DNA of 64,000 nucleotides from contig NC_092873.1 in the NCBI RefSeq assembly GCF_028372415.1, positions 349,393,390 to 349,457,389 of the forward strand. The letters are read 5' to 3'. A program made the translations under genes and the position numbers. This DNA is from Notamacropus eugenii (lineage: Eukaryota > Chordata > Mammalia > Diprotodontia > Macropodidae). The notes below the pieces were generated by a model. The model did not search any database. It was not told where the DNA came from and saw only the letters and a list, made by a program, of their open reading frames with translations. Below are positions 46,543 through 57,244 of the stretch, in pieces (within the stretch, counting starts at the first letter, position 1; each line of letters starts with the position of its first letter).

Positions 46543-46980
46543 GATTAATAATAATAAAAGTTAACATTTATGTAGAGCTTACTATGTCAGGTGCTATGCT
46601 AAACGTTTTACAATTATGCTATTCATAATAATAGTAATAGCTGTCACTTATAGTGCTTACTCTATCAAGTACTATGCTAAGCATTTCACAGTTATTATCT
46701 CAGTAATAAATAATAACTGACATTTCTATAGCACTTGCTACATGTGTCAGGCAGTATGCTAAGCATTTTATGTAATATTATATTATTTTGTCCTCACAAC
46801 AACCCTGGGAGGTAGATGATATGATTATTCCCATTTTACAGATGGGAAAACTAAGGCAATCAGAGTTGAAGTGACTTGCTCAGGGTCTTGTAGCTAGTAA
46901 ATGTCTGAGGCTGGATTTTAACTCAGGTCTTCCTGACTTCAGGCCCAGTACTCCATTCATCGAGCCACTTAGATAATTTA
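46543..46980 (-). mobile_element. MIR-type CORE-SINE, antisense, with triplicated tail
   Basis: CATTTTACAGATGGGAAAAC, GCTCAGGGTCTTGTAGCTAG and TCAGGTCTTCCTGACTTC make the SINE body (46790-46980). Its tail unit, marked by TATGCTAA at 46595, 46673 and 46755, is repeated three times with periods near 78-82 bp. Confidence 0.7.
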
Positions 46981-47054
46981 CTTTGAACTATTGTCTCCTT
47001 TCTGATTGGCTGATATAAGTAAATACACATTTATGGGGTGGGAGCTTGAGAGCT

Positions 47055-47175
47055 AAATTTTTTAAATGCTCGAAACCATATTTATTAATCACTTACTATT
47101 CCAGGCACTGTGTTACGTCCTGGAGATACAAATAAAAGCAAACAAAAAAATTCCTTCTCTTAAGTAGTTTACATT
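47055..47175 (-). mobile_element. L2 LINE 3' end, antisense
   Basis: ATATTTATTAATCACTTACT and CCAGGCACTGTGTTACGTCC. Confidence 0.65.
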
Positions 47176-47177
47176 CC

Positions 47178-47344
47178 TTTAAGAAATTTTCCCCTCCAAT
47201 TACATGTGAAAACAATTTTTAACATTCATTTTTTAAAATTTTGAGTTCCAAATTCTCTGCCTTACCCCTTCTTTGAGAAGGCAAACAATTTGATATAGGT
47301 TATATATATGCAGTCATGCAAAACATATTTTTAAACATTTTTCA
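47178..47344 (-). mobile_element. LINE-1 3' end, antisense
   Basis: CCAATTACATGTGAAAACAA, ACATTCATTTTTTAAAATTT and AATTTGATATAGGTTATATA. Strongly 5'-truncated. Confidence 0.8.
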
Positions 47345-47790
47345 CATTCTTCTTAAAAAACCTTCCTTTTATTCTGAATTTGATGAACATCAAAACAGAG
47401 CCCTTTTATATGCAAAATAGAATAGAAAAAAAGAGAATTATAAGTGAAACCACACATCTCTATCATTCACAGTTTACTTTTCTGAGTTAAAATTCAACAG
47501 GTTACTTTCAAAGACATCTTGCTAGTCTGTATTACCTTTGGTGCATTAAAAAAAAGGTTCAATGATCCTTTTAAAATTTTTTATCTTAAAGAAACATTAT
47601 CACTAGCTCCACTTTACCCATACTACTACCTCTCCTACAAATAAAAAAAATACATAATTTTTGTAACAAATAAAATAATAAAAAAACCCCAAATCTACTA
47701 ATTTGCCATGTCCAAAAAAAGTGAATCTCTTTTTGCGCCTTAAGTCCATGACCTCTCTGACAGAAACAGGGCTGAACCGTGGGTCTGAGT
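47345..47790 (-). mobile_element. AT-rich LINE-3'-end-like repeat, copy 2
   Basis: Block-by-block similar to 35746-36190, ending AAGTCCATGACCTCTCTGAC. Confidence 0.45.
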
Positions 47791-48164
47791 GGGCACTGGC
47801 TCACAGAGTGTCTCTAATCTAGGTTAGTTCCTGAGGGACCACTATGATCCACAAAACTATAGGGTTAGGGGCATAAGTGGAGGGGAAGCCCAAAATTCTG
47901 CGTCTGGGATCAGAATTCTTAGGTTTTCATTTCCATCTTGATTACTGACTCTAAGATCAATCTAATTTCCCTATTTAAAAAATTTCCAGAGAAAAGATGC
48001 TTTCTCTAGAAGCTTCCTTCCCTATGTTCACCCTAGCTACATTAGATGAGGAGACTAGGTAGGGCCTAATGATAAAATAAGGGAGAAAATCAGGCATTGA
48101 TTTAGAGGTCAAAAAGGAGAACCCCAAGACTGATTACACATTTGGAGGGGAAGGGGATTCATAG

Positions 48165-48275
48165 ATCAGCTGTGAGACCTTGGAGAAGTCCCTTCATCTC
48201 CCGTGGCTTCTTCTCTAAAATGAGGGAGAGGGATTCCAAGGTCCCTTTCTGTTCTGTGATTCCATGATATTCTAT
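48165..48275 (+). mobile_element. MIR-type SINE fragment
   Basis: TGTGAGACCTTGGAGAAGTC and TCTCTAAAATGAGGGAGAG. Confidence 0.6.
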
Positions 48276-48284
48276 CTTTAACAC

Positions 48285-49394
48285 TCAGTTATCTTTCGAA
48301 GATTCTAAAAGAACTTCTCCCCTAAATACCTCTGGGTGCTGGGCAGGAGCACTGGAGCCTTCTACTTCCAGCCAACCATCCCCTCTCTCTGGATCTGCCC
48401 ACTCTTTTGTGCCAGTCTTTTTCCCACAGCATAGGAAAAGAAGGGTGGGTTTCAGGCCCACCCCTTTTTGCCAAGCAGCACCTCCACGACCCTCTCCATG
48501 GAGGATTTGAAAGTGGAGGAGGGGGGGGGGTGTCATGGTAGGAGGAGGGTATCGCAGCGCCCTACCTTCTTTTCTAGGGAAAAAGTAAAATGTTAATGGC
48601 TTGGGCCCCTTCCCTAGCTCCAGAGCCCCAGCCCCACTGCCCCAGACAAAAAACTGCTTTACATGTGAAGAGAGGGCTGGCCAGGCCTGCTTCAACCCAG
48701 GCCCCCTCTCAAAGGGGCTGTAGCCCCTGACAGCTGAGAGCAGCCTGCCCCTCTTCCCCCCACAAAGAGGCCTCATTTAGTTGCAATTAGCAATTCTTTG
48801 CATATCTCCCTACTGGGACTTTACTGGGAGGCTTTTCTTTCTCCTGCTTTGGCTCTGCTTTCTGGCCTCAAACGTACAACCCCTCCTTTCCCTCCCCTTT
48901 CTCTTTCTTCTCTTCCGAGGCCTACCCCATCTCACCCTACCCCAAAGGAATTATTCCTTCTTCCAACCCTGTTCAAAAATTCTTTCTACATCCCTGGATT
49001 TTTTGGAGGAAAGGGTGGGACAGGCTCTCCAGATGATATTGGGAGTAAGATGTGGGAAGGATAAAGGGGGAAATTCAGGGATGAAAAAGTCTTTCTGTTC
49101 CCCCTTCCCTGAGTCCACAAAGAAAGTATCTCCTCTCTACCCCTCCCCATGACTCATACTTAGGTGACTGAGGGACCTGGAGGGACTAAAAGGGAAAAAG
49201 TTGGGATTGGGTAGGAAAATTGATAGAGGGAAGAATTCTAGGGAGAGAAGCAGAGGGCAGGGGTGCACAATCCCAGAAAAATTAGTGAAGACAGGACAAG
49301 AGCAGGGGCTCAGCCAGAAACTCAGCATGTCCATGATTCCATTCAGCAACCGGAGCAAACGTTAGGTAAAAACTAGGGAAACCTTAGAAAAGGA
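48285..49394. promoter_or_regulatory. Repeat-free block; candidate conserved non-coding element
   Basis: 48640-48830 has TGACAGCTGAGAGCAG, GTTGCAATTAGCAATT and TCTTTGCATATCTC (homeodomain plus POU-like) in a short span. The minus-strand open frame 48285-48776 starts at an ATG and runs 163 codons, but shows no domain. About 17 kb upstream of FZD2; enhancer role inferred. Confidence 0.35.
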
Positions 49395-49600
49395 CCCTTT
49401 TTCTGCCTTTGAAGAGTTTACAGTCTATTGCAGAGGCATGTAAATATAATCAGGATGCTGATCAAGGATTAATTGCAAAGGAGGTTAAAAAAAAGAGTTT
49501 GGGGGCAGGAGGGATCATTTCTACCTGGGAAGGGTGGGTGAAGGAGGTGATATCTGTATTGGGCTTTGAAGGGGAAGACCAAACTATGTAGACTGAGTCT
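49395..49600 (-). mobile_element. L2 LINE fragment, antisense
   Basis: TTTGAAGAGTTTACAGTCTA, GGGAGGGATCATTTCTACCT and TATCTGTATTGGGCTTTGAA. Confidence 0.5.
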
Positions 49601-49654
49601 TCAGGGACCTCTGGGATGTGGCCAACTTTATTGCAAATCTGGTTTTTCTCTTGG

Positions 49655-50045
49655 AAAGAGCACTAACTTTGACGTAGGAGGACTTGGAGGGCAGCTAGGT
49701 GGTGCAGTGCATAGAGTCAGAAAGACCTTAGCTCAAATGCTACTTCAGACACTTATTGGCTGTGTGACCCTGGGGCAAGTCACTTCACCTTGTTTCCCTC
49801 AGTTCCCTCATCTGTAAAGTGAACTGAAGAAGGAAATGGCAAACCACTTCATTGTCTTTGCCAAGAAAACCCCACATGAATAGTCTGACCCAGCTAAAAA
49901 TGACTAAACAACAAACAACAGGAGAAAGTAGGTTTCAAATCCTGCCTCTGATTCTTAATACCTGGGTGAATTTAGGCCTCAGTTTCTTCAACTATGAAAA
50001 GAGGCTAGATGTCCTACATGGCTTCCAGCTCTAAATCTAAGATTC
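49655..50045 (+). mobile_element. MIR-type CORE-SINE, split by a tRNA-derived SINE
   Basis: GAAAGAGCACTAACTTTGAC before the insert and GGTTTCAAATCCTGCCTCTG after it read as one MIR. Confidence 0.6.
49689..49922 (+). mobile_element. tRNA-derived SINE, full length, inside a MIR
   Basis: GGCAGCTAGGTGGTGCAGTG, TGTGACCCTGGGGCAAGTCA, AATGGCAAACCACTTCATTG and a CTAAACAACAAACAACA tail. Confidence 0.8.
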
Positions 50046-50814
50046 TCCATCCTGCAAAAGATTTTCTGGGTGCCTCTTATTTGAGGACTCCCTCTGTATG
50101 GATTCTTTGGGTTTGGAGGGGTCCCCTATAAGCTTTTTCATAGCTTGATTTTTTTCCTGGGAAATCCATTGCCTCAAAATTGATTCCTTTCCACTTCTTC
50201 TACTCCCCCTCCCCAAACAAACTCCCCCCCCCAACTCTACCCCCTCCCCCCAGGTGCCTTCCCCAGCAGAAAGGAGCCTTTAAAAGTAATCAGAGTAGAG
50301 ATAATCTGGAGTAGCTGGGGGAGGGGGTTCCTGGAATCTAATCTCCACTTTGGATCCATCTTCTTCCGTATTAGAATCTCCCTGTCAAGGGACTAAAGGA
50401 TCTGGGAGAGGCACCTTTTAGGGATAGAGTTCTGGATATACTTGTGTCCCAGGACTTGAGATGGGGTGGGGCTAATTTGTGAAGGCCAGAATCTCCAATA
50501 CTACAGGCAGTTGGGGTGGTGGCTGGAGGAAGGAGCCAAAGGACTTATTAGGAATTTGGAATGGCCCACATTTCTCCTGGGAACCCAGGTGCTATCAACC
50601 CCCCCATTAAAAAAAATTCCAGTTAACAAATATTTTTATTCTTTGCCTCCCATTCCAATTGAAGTTTAAAAAATTGTTAAAAACAACCCTTATAGCAAAT
50701 GTTTTATCTGGAGAAAGCTCAACAACCATGAGACCTGCAGAGACACAGCTTTACCCCAGAACCTGATCCTCCTGCCTTAAATGTTTGGATTGGGGGGGTT
50801 GTCATTTACTCAGG
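50046..50814. other. Gene-free stretch, unassigned
   Basis: C-rich tract at 50220-50253. No gene or repeat was recognised. Confidence 0.4.
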
Positions 50815-51017
50815 CTCTAGGTGGCACAGTGGATGGAGTCAGGGAGACCCGAGTTCAAATCTTGTCTAAGACATTAGCTGTGTGACCATAGGCAAGTTAC
50901 TTCACCCGTATTTGCCTCAGTTTCCTCATATGCAAAATGAGGCTAAGCATAGCACCTATCTCCCAGGGATGTTGTGAGGCTCAAATGAGACAATAACCAT
51001 AAAGTGCTTAGATGTGG

Positions 51018-51260
51018 TACCTGGCTGTTCAGTTGTTTTTGACTCTTCATTATACCATTTGAGGTTTTCTTGGCAAAGATACTAGAATGGTTTGCCATTT
51101 CCTTCTCCAGCTCATTTTACAGATGAGGACCTGAGCAAACAGAGTTAAGTGGCTTCCCTAGGGTCACACAGCTAGAAAGTGTCTGAGGATGGATTTGAAC
51201 TCAAAAAGACTTTTCCTGACGCCAGGCCCAGTGTGCTAGACATTGCACTACCTGCTTGGA
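51018..51260 (-). mobile_element. tRNA-derived SINE, full length, antisense, inside a MIR
   Basis: TCTTGGCAAAGATACTAGAA, CATTTCCTTCTCCAGCTCAT and CCTAGGGTCACACAGCTAG. Confidence 0.75.
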
Positions 51261-51261
51261 T

Positions 51262-51360
51262 ATAGCATACATACATACACACATACACATATACATACAT
51301 ACACACATATATACATATATACACACATATGTACATATATGTATATCTGTATATGCTATA
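51262..51360. repeat. (CATA)n/(TACA)n simple repeat
   Basis: CATACATACATACACACATA and similar. Confidence 0.9.
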
Positions 51361-51544
51361 TAAATGCTAGCTATTATTATCACCTCACACAATTGCTGTG
51401 AGCATCACATGAGAGAGATAATACTTGTAAAGTGCCTGGCACATGGCCGGTGCCATACAAATTCTCATTTCCCCTCCATTTCCTACCATGTTCAAAAGTT
51501 CAGCATAATTCTTCCCCCTCACATCTTATACCCAGGCAGGCACC

Positions 51545-51680
51545 AACTTACAGAATCATAATGCCAGAGCTGTAGGGACCCTTCTGGTCATATGGTCCAA
51601 CTCACTTATTTTACAGATGAGGAAACTGAGGCCCATGGAGACTTGCCCAAGGTTACGCAGGCAATAAGTGACTGATGAGA
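51545..51680 (-). mobile_element. MIR-type SINE, antisense
   Basis: TTTTACAGATGAGGAAACTG, then AGGCCCATGGAG. Confidence 0.65.
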
Positions 51681-51689
51681 GCCACAACT

Positions 51690-52208
51690 TTCCTTCTTTT
51701 TCTAACCTAAGTAGCTTCCACTCTTATCTTTTTTCTGCACAAATCTGTAGATATCACTCCTTTACTCATTACTATAGTGTCTCCCTATTGCTTGGCATGA
51801 CATTCGAGGTCTTCCATACAATCATCTTGAACTTGCTGATGTCTTCCATATACACACTACATTTTTCTGCCTTTGTGTTTTTTCTCAAGCAGTTCTCTAT
51901 GTCCAGAATACCCTGAGTGCTTCTCTGAAACCTATCCATCCTTTAAAGGTCACTGCAGAAGCTGCCTCCTTTAGGAAATCTGCCCTGATTTCCCCTTCCC
52001 TAGACCTTTACCCACTTGACCTCACCAAGTCCTTTGCTTGAATCTCTCTAATGCATTAATCATGTATTATATTGAGTAATTGTTGGCCTAACTGTCACAT
52101 CTTCTTGCTGGATTGTAAACTATGAGGGGAGGTAATACTCATACGTCTCCTGGATGTACCCCAGTGTTCTGTACGTAAGAGGCCTTAAAAAGGTTTACTG
52201 AGTGAATT
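51690..52208 (+). mobile_element. L2 LINE 3' region, sense
   Basis: ATAGTGTCTCCCTATTGCTT, CCAGAATACCCTGAGTGCTT, GAAGCTGCCTCCTTTAGGAA and GATTGTAAACTATGAGGGGA, the full L2 3' order. Confidence 0.75.
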
Positions 52209-52765
52209 AGAGATCTTACTAGTATGTGTGTGGGTTTGTAGGGGTGGTGAAGAATGAGGACTTGGGGGAACAGCTTCATTTACTGGAATCCAGAATCTGG
52301 GGCCAATTGCCTTGGCACAGATAAATAAGCTCAGTAATCTTCTGGGGAGTTTCTAGGACAGAGGTGGAAAGAGTTCCACATAGAAAGTGTTCCTTCCTGG
52401 AGTAAGCTCCTTAGGCTTTCTTGAAGGGTTGTCTCTAAAAAAGGGTTCAGGGGCTGTTGAATGACTCTAAGGTACCTGGGATCTACCAAAGGAATGGTGG
52501 GTTGCATCTTCCTTTCTCTTCTCCTCCTTCCCTCCCCCCAGTCAATCTTGGATTTGTCTCCAACACAACTATACCACCTTCTTCAACACTTCCCTCAAAG
52601 TGGCCCCCTCCCACTGCTGGCCTCCTGGGTGGCTGCTCCTCTTCCCTTTCATGGACCCCTTGGGGCTGTCAGAATTTAACCCTACCCAGGTACCCCCAGC
52701 AACAACACAAGCAAATCCCTGCTTTCCCTCCACACCTTGCTGCTCTAGATCACACTTTTCATTAT
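52209..52765. other. Gene-free stretch, unassigned
   Basis: Overlapping open frames at 52457-52935 share pyrimidine-rich sequence, no domain. Confidence 0.35.
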
Positions 52766-54300
52766 TTTTCTTTAAGAGACAGTCATATAGAATGAGCAAA
52801 TATAGATTGGTTAGAATTGTCCTTATGCTTCCATCGCATTCCTCTTCCAAACTTCCTCATTTCTATCTATGCCACCATCTTTCTAGTTTGCCATTTGTTA
52901 GTGTCTTAGTTTTCCTTGACTCTTTGCTCCACTAAAACTATTCTCTTCAAAGTTACAAGTCTTTTAAATGCCAGATGTGATGATCTTTGCTTACTCTTCA
53001 TTCATTTTGACCTCTTGGCAGCTTTGGATGTGTTGATCAGGTCCCTTTTGTCTTGGATACTTACTCCTTCTTCTCTGTCTCTTGGTTTTCTTCTGACCTA
53101 TTTGTTTCTTTTTTTAAAATAGTATTTTATTTTTTTCCTATTATATGTAAAGACAATTCTTAATTATTTTTTACATTTTACATTTCATTGTAATTCATTT
53201 TTAATTTAATTCGTTTTTCCTAAAACAGTAAGCAATTTGATATAGGTTATATATGTGCAACCATGTAAAAATTATTTTCATATTAGTCATGCTGTGAAAG
53301 AAGAAACAGACCAAAAGGGGAAAAAAATATGAAAAAAAGTGAAAAAAAAATGAAAAACTTCCATCTGTACTCAGAGTCCATCAGTTCTTTCTCTGGATAT
53401 GGATAGTATTTTCCATCATAAGTCTTTTATAATTATCTTGGATCATTGTACTCCAGAGAGGAGCTAAATCATCTATGGATGATTTAGTCTGTCATCACAC
53501 TATGTTGTTGTACTGTGTAGAATGTTCTCTGGTTCTGCTCATTTCACTTTGCCTCAGTTCATCTAAGTCTTTCCAGGTTTTTCTGAAATCCCCCTGCTTA
53601 TCATTTCTTATTGCATATTAGTATTCCATCATATTCATATACCGCAGCTTGTTCAACCATTTCCCAACTGATAGGCATCCCTTCAATTTCCAATTTTTCT
53701 GTATTGGACTATATCTTCTCAGTTTCGTTTGTGCGATTCTTTATCCATATCTCAGTCCACTAAATGTGTATATTCCTCAAGGCTCTGACCTGAACACTCT
53801 TCTTTTTTTCTTGGAGTATGTCACTGTATGATTTTATCAGCAATCACAGATTAAATTATCATCTCTATGCATAGCCCTAATCTCTCTCCTGAAACTGGTC
53901 CCACATTACCAATAGCTTGCTGGACATCTCATACATATCTTAAATTTAACATATCCAAAACAGAACTCATTATCATTATACCAAACCTTACCCTCTCCTC
54001 AACTTCCCTGTTTCTATTGAGGGTCTCACCATCCTCCCAGTCATCCATGTTTTTGGCCTTGCTACTAACTCCTCACTTTTACTCACCCCACATCCAGTCT
54101 TATGCCAGATCTTGTCATTTCAACCTCCATGTCATCTCTCACATCTGTCCCCTTCTCCCTAGTCACATAATCAGTTCAGGCCTTTACCACCTATTCCTAG
54201 AAAATTGCCACAGTTTACTAATTGGGCTTCCTGCCACTCTAATCTACGCTCCATACTGCTACCAAAGTGATTTTCCTAAAGTGTAAGTCTGGCTATGCCA
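52766..54300 (+). mobile_element. L2 LINE with reverse-transcriptase segment, split by L1
   Basis: Sense translation of CCTCAAGGCTCTGACC and onward gives PQGSDLNTLLF, the degenerate form of the conserved PQGSxLGPLLF of L2 reverse transcriptase. Downstream CAATCACAGATTAAATTATC and AAAACAGAACTCATTATCAT follow L2 order to AAAGTGATTTTCCTAAAG. Frame broken; an L1 fills 53113-53705. Confidence 0.75.
53113..53705 (-). mobile_element. LINE-1 3' end, antisense, inserted in L2
   Basis: TATTATATGTAAAGACAATT, AATTTGATATAGGTTATATA, CAGTTCTTTCTCTGGATATG and AACCATTTCCCAACTGATAG. Same family as 164-1030, with 3' UTR and ORF2 end only. Confidence 0.8.
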
Positions 54301-54319
54301 TGCTTATGAAATCAAATAT

Positions 54320-54512
54320 GATTTCATTTTTATCTCATCCTTTCTTAAAAAGAAGCTTTTGTGGAAATTTTGTAATGTTACATAATTATCAGTATAGTGG
54401 CACATGTACAAAATTTAAGAATAAGCAAATATACATATTTTGGGGGTATGCTCAAAAAGGTTTTACCGATGGGTTGTATTGTCAAAAAAGTTTGGAGACC
54501 AACAGTCTAGAT
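54320..54512 (+). mobile_element. hAT-like MITE, family B, copy 1
   Basis: Ends in AAAAAAGTTTGGAGACCA. Homologous in inverted orientation to 62118-62340. Confidence 0.55.
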
Positions 54513-54679
54513 GTTCAAATGACATGATGTATGTAAGGTGCCAAACTTTAAAGTGCCATACACAAAACAGTTAAAAATTAGAACTGCTCGTAAGTAGAAT
54601 AGGCCCCCTCAGGAGGTATACACAAACACACACACACAGAGTCTTTAAATGAAAGGAAGGCTTGAGAACCACTTACTAG

Positions 54680-54897
54680 CTAGCTAGGGGATGAAGGTAA
54701 TAGAATGCTGGTCAAATCAGGCCTCAGACAGTTATCAGCTATGAGACTCTGGGCATGTCATTTAACCTGTTTGTCTCAGTTTCCCCATCTGTAAAATGAG
54801 GATAATTATAGCAGCTACCTCTCACAATTGATTTGAGGATAAAATGAGACATTTGTAAAGTTCTTTACAATAAAGTGTTATATAAATTCTAGCTACA
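54680..54897 (+). mobile_element. MIR-type CORE-SINE
   Basis: TCTCAGTTTCCCCATCTGTA, AAATGAGGATAATTATAGCA and TATATAAATTCTAGCTAC. Confidence 0.7.
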
Positions 54898-55524
54898 TTT
54901 AAGGCCCCTCTGACCCTGAGATTCTTTGAGTCAAGCTGGACCTTAAAGACTAGGGAAGATTTGGGAAAAATGAGAGAAGGCAGTAGACAGCAAAAGGTTT
55001 TGTCGAATGTTCGGAGGCAAAGAGATTAGATCTTTCCCGATGCTCACTTCCACCTGAATCACTTTTCCCCTCTGCCTGCTCCTTCTACCATCCCCAACCA
55101 AATCCTGGTCTTTGGGAAACTCAGATGTCCAACGCCGGGGGGGGGGGAGGCCTCTCTGTTTTGGGCTAAGGCAACAAGCCTCCTGCAACTTTGTCTTTCC
55201 CTCCCTCTCTCTAGGGAGACCCCAGCCCAGGCAAGAGGCCAGTGGAGGGGGGTAAATCAAACGGAGTCTCCATCATGAGACAAGAGTGCCCTCTGCTGGA
55301 CACGCAGGTGGCATAGCAATCGTCAGGTTCAAGACTAAGGTGTCTATGCCCAGCCTCTCCATCTAAATCCCTGCCAAGGGAAAAGGAAGAAAATCTCCTG
55401 ATATAGTGGAAGTTATAGGAAGCACAGTTCCATGTACATGGAATACTCCCAAAGGGTGCATTCTCTTCATTCTCTTCTTACGGTTCTAAGAGTAGAAGGA
55501 ACAAGAGGGAACACTAATAGGCAC
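54898..55524. other. Gene-free stretch, unassigned
   Basis: An open frame on the minus strand at 54943-55260 has no domain. A G-run lies at 55137-55148. Confidence 0.35.
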
Positions 55525-55625
55525 TGGATCATAGGACCATAGATTTAGAGCTGGTTGGAACCTCAGAGGTCATCTAGTCCAGATCCATCATTTTACAAAT
55601 AGGGAAACTGAGGCACAAATAGCCT
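55525..55625 (-). mobile_element. MIR-type SINE, antisense
   Basis: GATCATAGGACCATAGATTT, CTCAGAGGTCATCTAGTCCA and TAGGGAAACTGAGGC. Confidence 0.65.
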
Positions 55626-55794
55626 TTGAGCCCCCCAAAGTCACCTCTACATCCCGATGAAGTTGAAGGAAGACTTTAGAAGGATTAACAATTGACGTCA
55701 CTCTGTGTGTGTCTGTGTGTTTCACTACACTCCAAACCACGGCAGGGAGCCCATCCTTGTACATTTCTGTGCCATATGTACTGTGTACATATAT

Positions 55795-56045
55795 AGGGGG
55801 TGGTTAGATGGCAAGGTAGGCAGAGTACTAAACTTGGAATCAGGAAGACCTGGGTTGCGATCCTACCTCAGACACTTACTGGCTGTGTGATACTGGGCCA
55901 GTCACTTCACATCACTTTATGCCTCAGTTTCTTCATCTGTAAATGGGGATAATCACAGTGCCTACTTCACAGGGTTGTTGTGAGGATGAAACAAGATAAC
56001 ATAAAGTGCTTTACAAACCCTATAAAACAATATAAATGCTAGCTA
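55795..56045 (+). mobile_element. MIR-type CORE-SINE, full length
   Basis: GGTTAGATGGCAAGGTAGGC, CTTACTGGCTGTGTGATACT, TTGTTGTGAGGATGAAACAA and ATATAAATGCTAGCTAT. Confidence 0.75.
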
Positions 56046-56296
56046 TAAATTTTTAAAATCAAAACCAATAATTATTATTTATTGAAAAACAATTATTATA
56101 ATTATTTGTTGAATAAAGTGACCAGAAATTGGATATTAAGAATAGGATTTCCTGGGGCTGTCCAATGGACTCTTACTGCCTCCTCCTGTCCTTTCTATAG
56201 GTGGATGGATGTATTAGGGAGCAGAGACTGGGGAATATCATAATCTTTCTTGTTTGGAGACTTTTAATGGTTCACCATTGTCTTACAATTGACTGT

Positions 56297-56605
56297 GGGC
56301 ATCTAGGTGGTGCAGTGGATAGAGCACCAGTGTAGGAGTTAGGAGGACCCGAGTTCAAATCTCACCTCAGACACCTGACACTCACTTAGCTGTGTGACCT
56401 TGGGCAAGTCACTTAACTCCAATTGCCTCATTCTGGGTCATCTCTAGTCATCCTGATGAATATCTGGTCACTGGATTCAGATGGTTCTGGAGGAGAAGTG
56501 AGGCTGGTGACCTACACAGCCCTCCCTCACTCAAAACAGTCAAGTACAAGTCATATCATTATTTCTCTGATGGCATGGTCTTCTTTGGCAACGAAGGACA
56601 AACCC
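56297..56605 (+). mobile_element. tRNA-RTE SINE, full length with target duplication
   Basis: tRNA-like head (GGTGCAGTGGATAGAGCACC, GAGTTCAAATCTC) and RTE-type tail (GTGAGGCTGGTGACCTACAC, CTGATGGCATGGTCTTCTTT, GGCAACGAAGGACAAAC). Perfect 12-bp duplication ACAATTGACTGT at 56285-56296 and 56606-56617. Confidence 0.88.
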
Positions 56606-56699
56606 ACAATTGACTGTCCTAGACCTGGGCCCCACTGAAGAGTTCCATTTCTTAGGGAATCAGAGTTGACCCAGGAGAACTCTGCCTTTTGGTCTTAAG

Positions 56700-57010
56700 G
56701 ATGCCTCCTACTGTAATGTAAAACAAAAATCATCAAAAACATTCAACAAAAAAAATAAATATTGATGAAGTACTTCCTATGTGCAAGGGGCTGTGTTGGG
56801 CACTGAGGGCACAAAGGCAAAAACGAAATAATGGTCTCCTCCTTTGAGGAGAAGAGATCTAACTCTTTCTACTGGAGTTAGGGGGTATGGAGATACAACA
56901 TGTTAATGGAGCAGCAAAGACAAAGCAGTCTTAAGAGGGGAGCACAGCCATGAGAGGTAGAATTTGAGCCAAGCTTTGAAAAAAGAGAAGGATTCTAAGA
57001 AATAGAGAAG
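56700..57010 (-). mobile_element. L2 LINE 3' end, antisense
   Basis: AATATTGATGAAGTACTTCC, ATGTGCAAGGGGCTGTG and GTAGAATTTGAGCCAAGCTT. Confidence 0.65.
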
Positions 57011-57069
57011 ACAGAGTGCATACTAGGCCTTCGCAAATGGATGGGAAATGGATATTGGCAAGTTTGACC

Positions 57070-57242
57070 ATAGGACCTCATACACTTATGAGCAGTGGGC
57101 AAGTCACTGAATCCTGCTTACCTCACTTTCTTCATCTGTAAAATGAGCTGGAGGAGGAAATGGCAAACCAGTTTCTCTGTCAAGAAAACCCCAAATAGGA
57201 TCAAGAAGAGATTGTATGACTGAAAAATGATTGAATAACAAG
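57070..57242 (+). mobile_element. tRNA-derived SINE fragment
   Basis: GTAAAATGAGCTGGAGGAGG, AATGGCAAACCAGTTTCTC and GAAAACCCCAAATAGGATCA. Confidence 0.7.
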
Positions 57243-57244
57243 AT

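Larger units (their letters stand above)
50815..51475 (+). mobile_element. MIR-type CORE-SINE, split by an antisense SINE and a microsatellite
   Basis: Head GGTGGCACAGTGGATGGAGT to the GTTGTGAGGCTCAAATGAGA block at 50815-51010. The tail ATGCTAGCTATTATTATCAC resumes near 51364. Confidence 0.65.

Noticed and set aside
48285-48776. 163-codon ATG-initiated frame on the minus strand
   Set aside because: No recognisable domain, signal or splice context; more likely chance openness in GC-rich non-coding sequence. Frame-preserving conservation would change this view.
56298-56400. tRNA gene
   Set aside because: B-box-like GAGTTCAAATC and similar occur in SINE heads throughout the window; none folds into a full cloverleaf with an intact anticodon arm and acceptor by eye.
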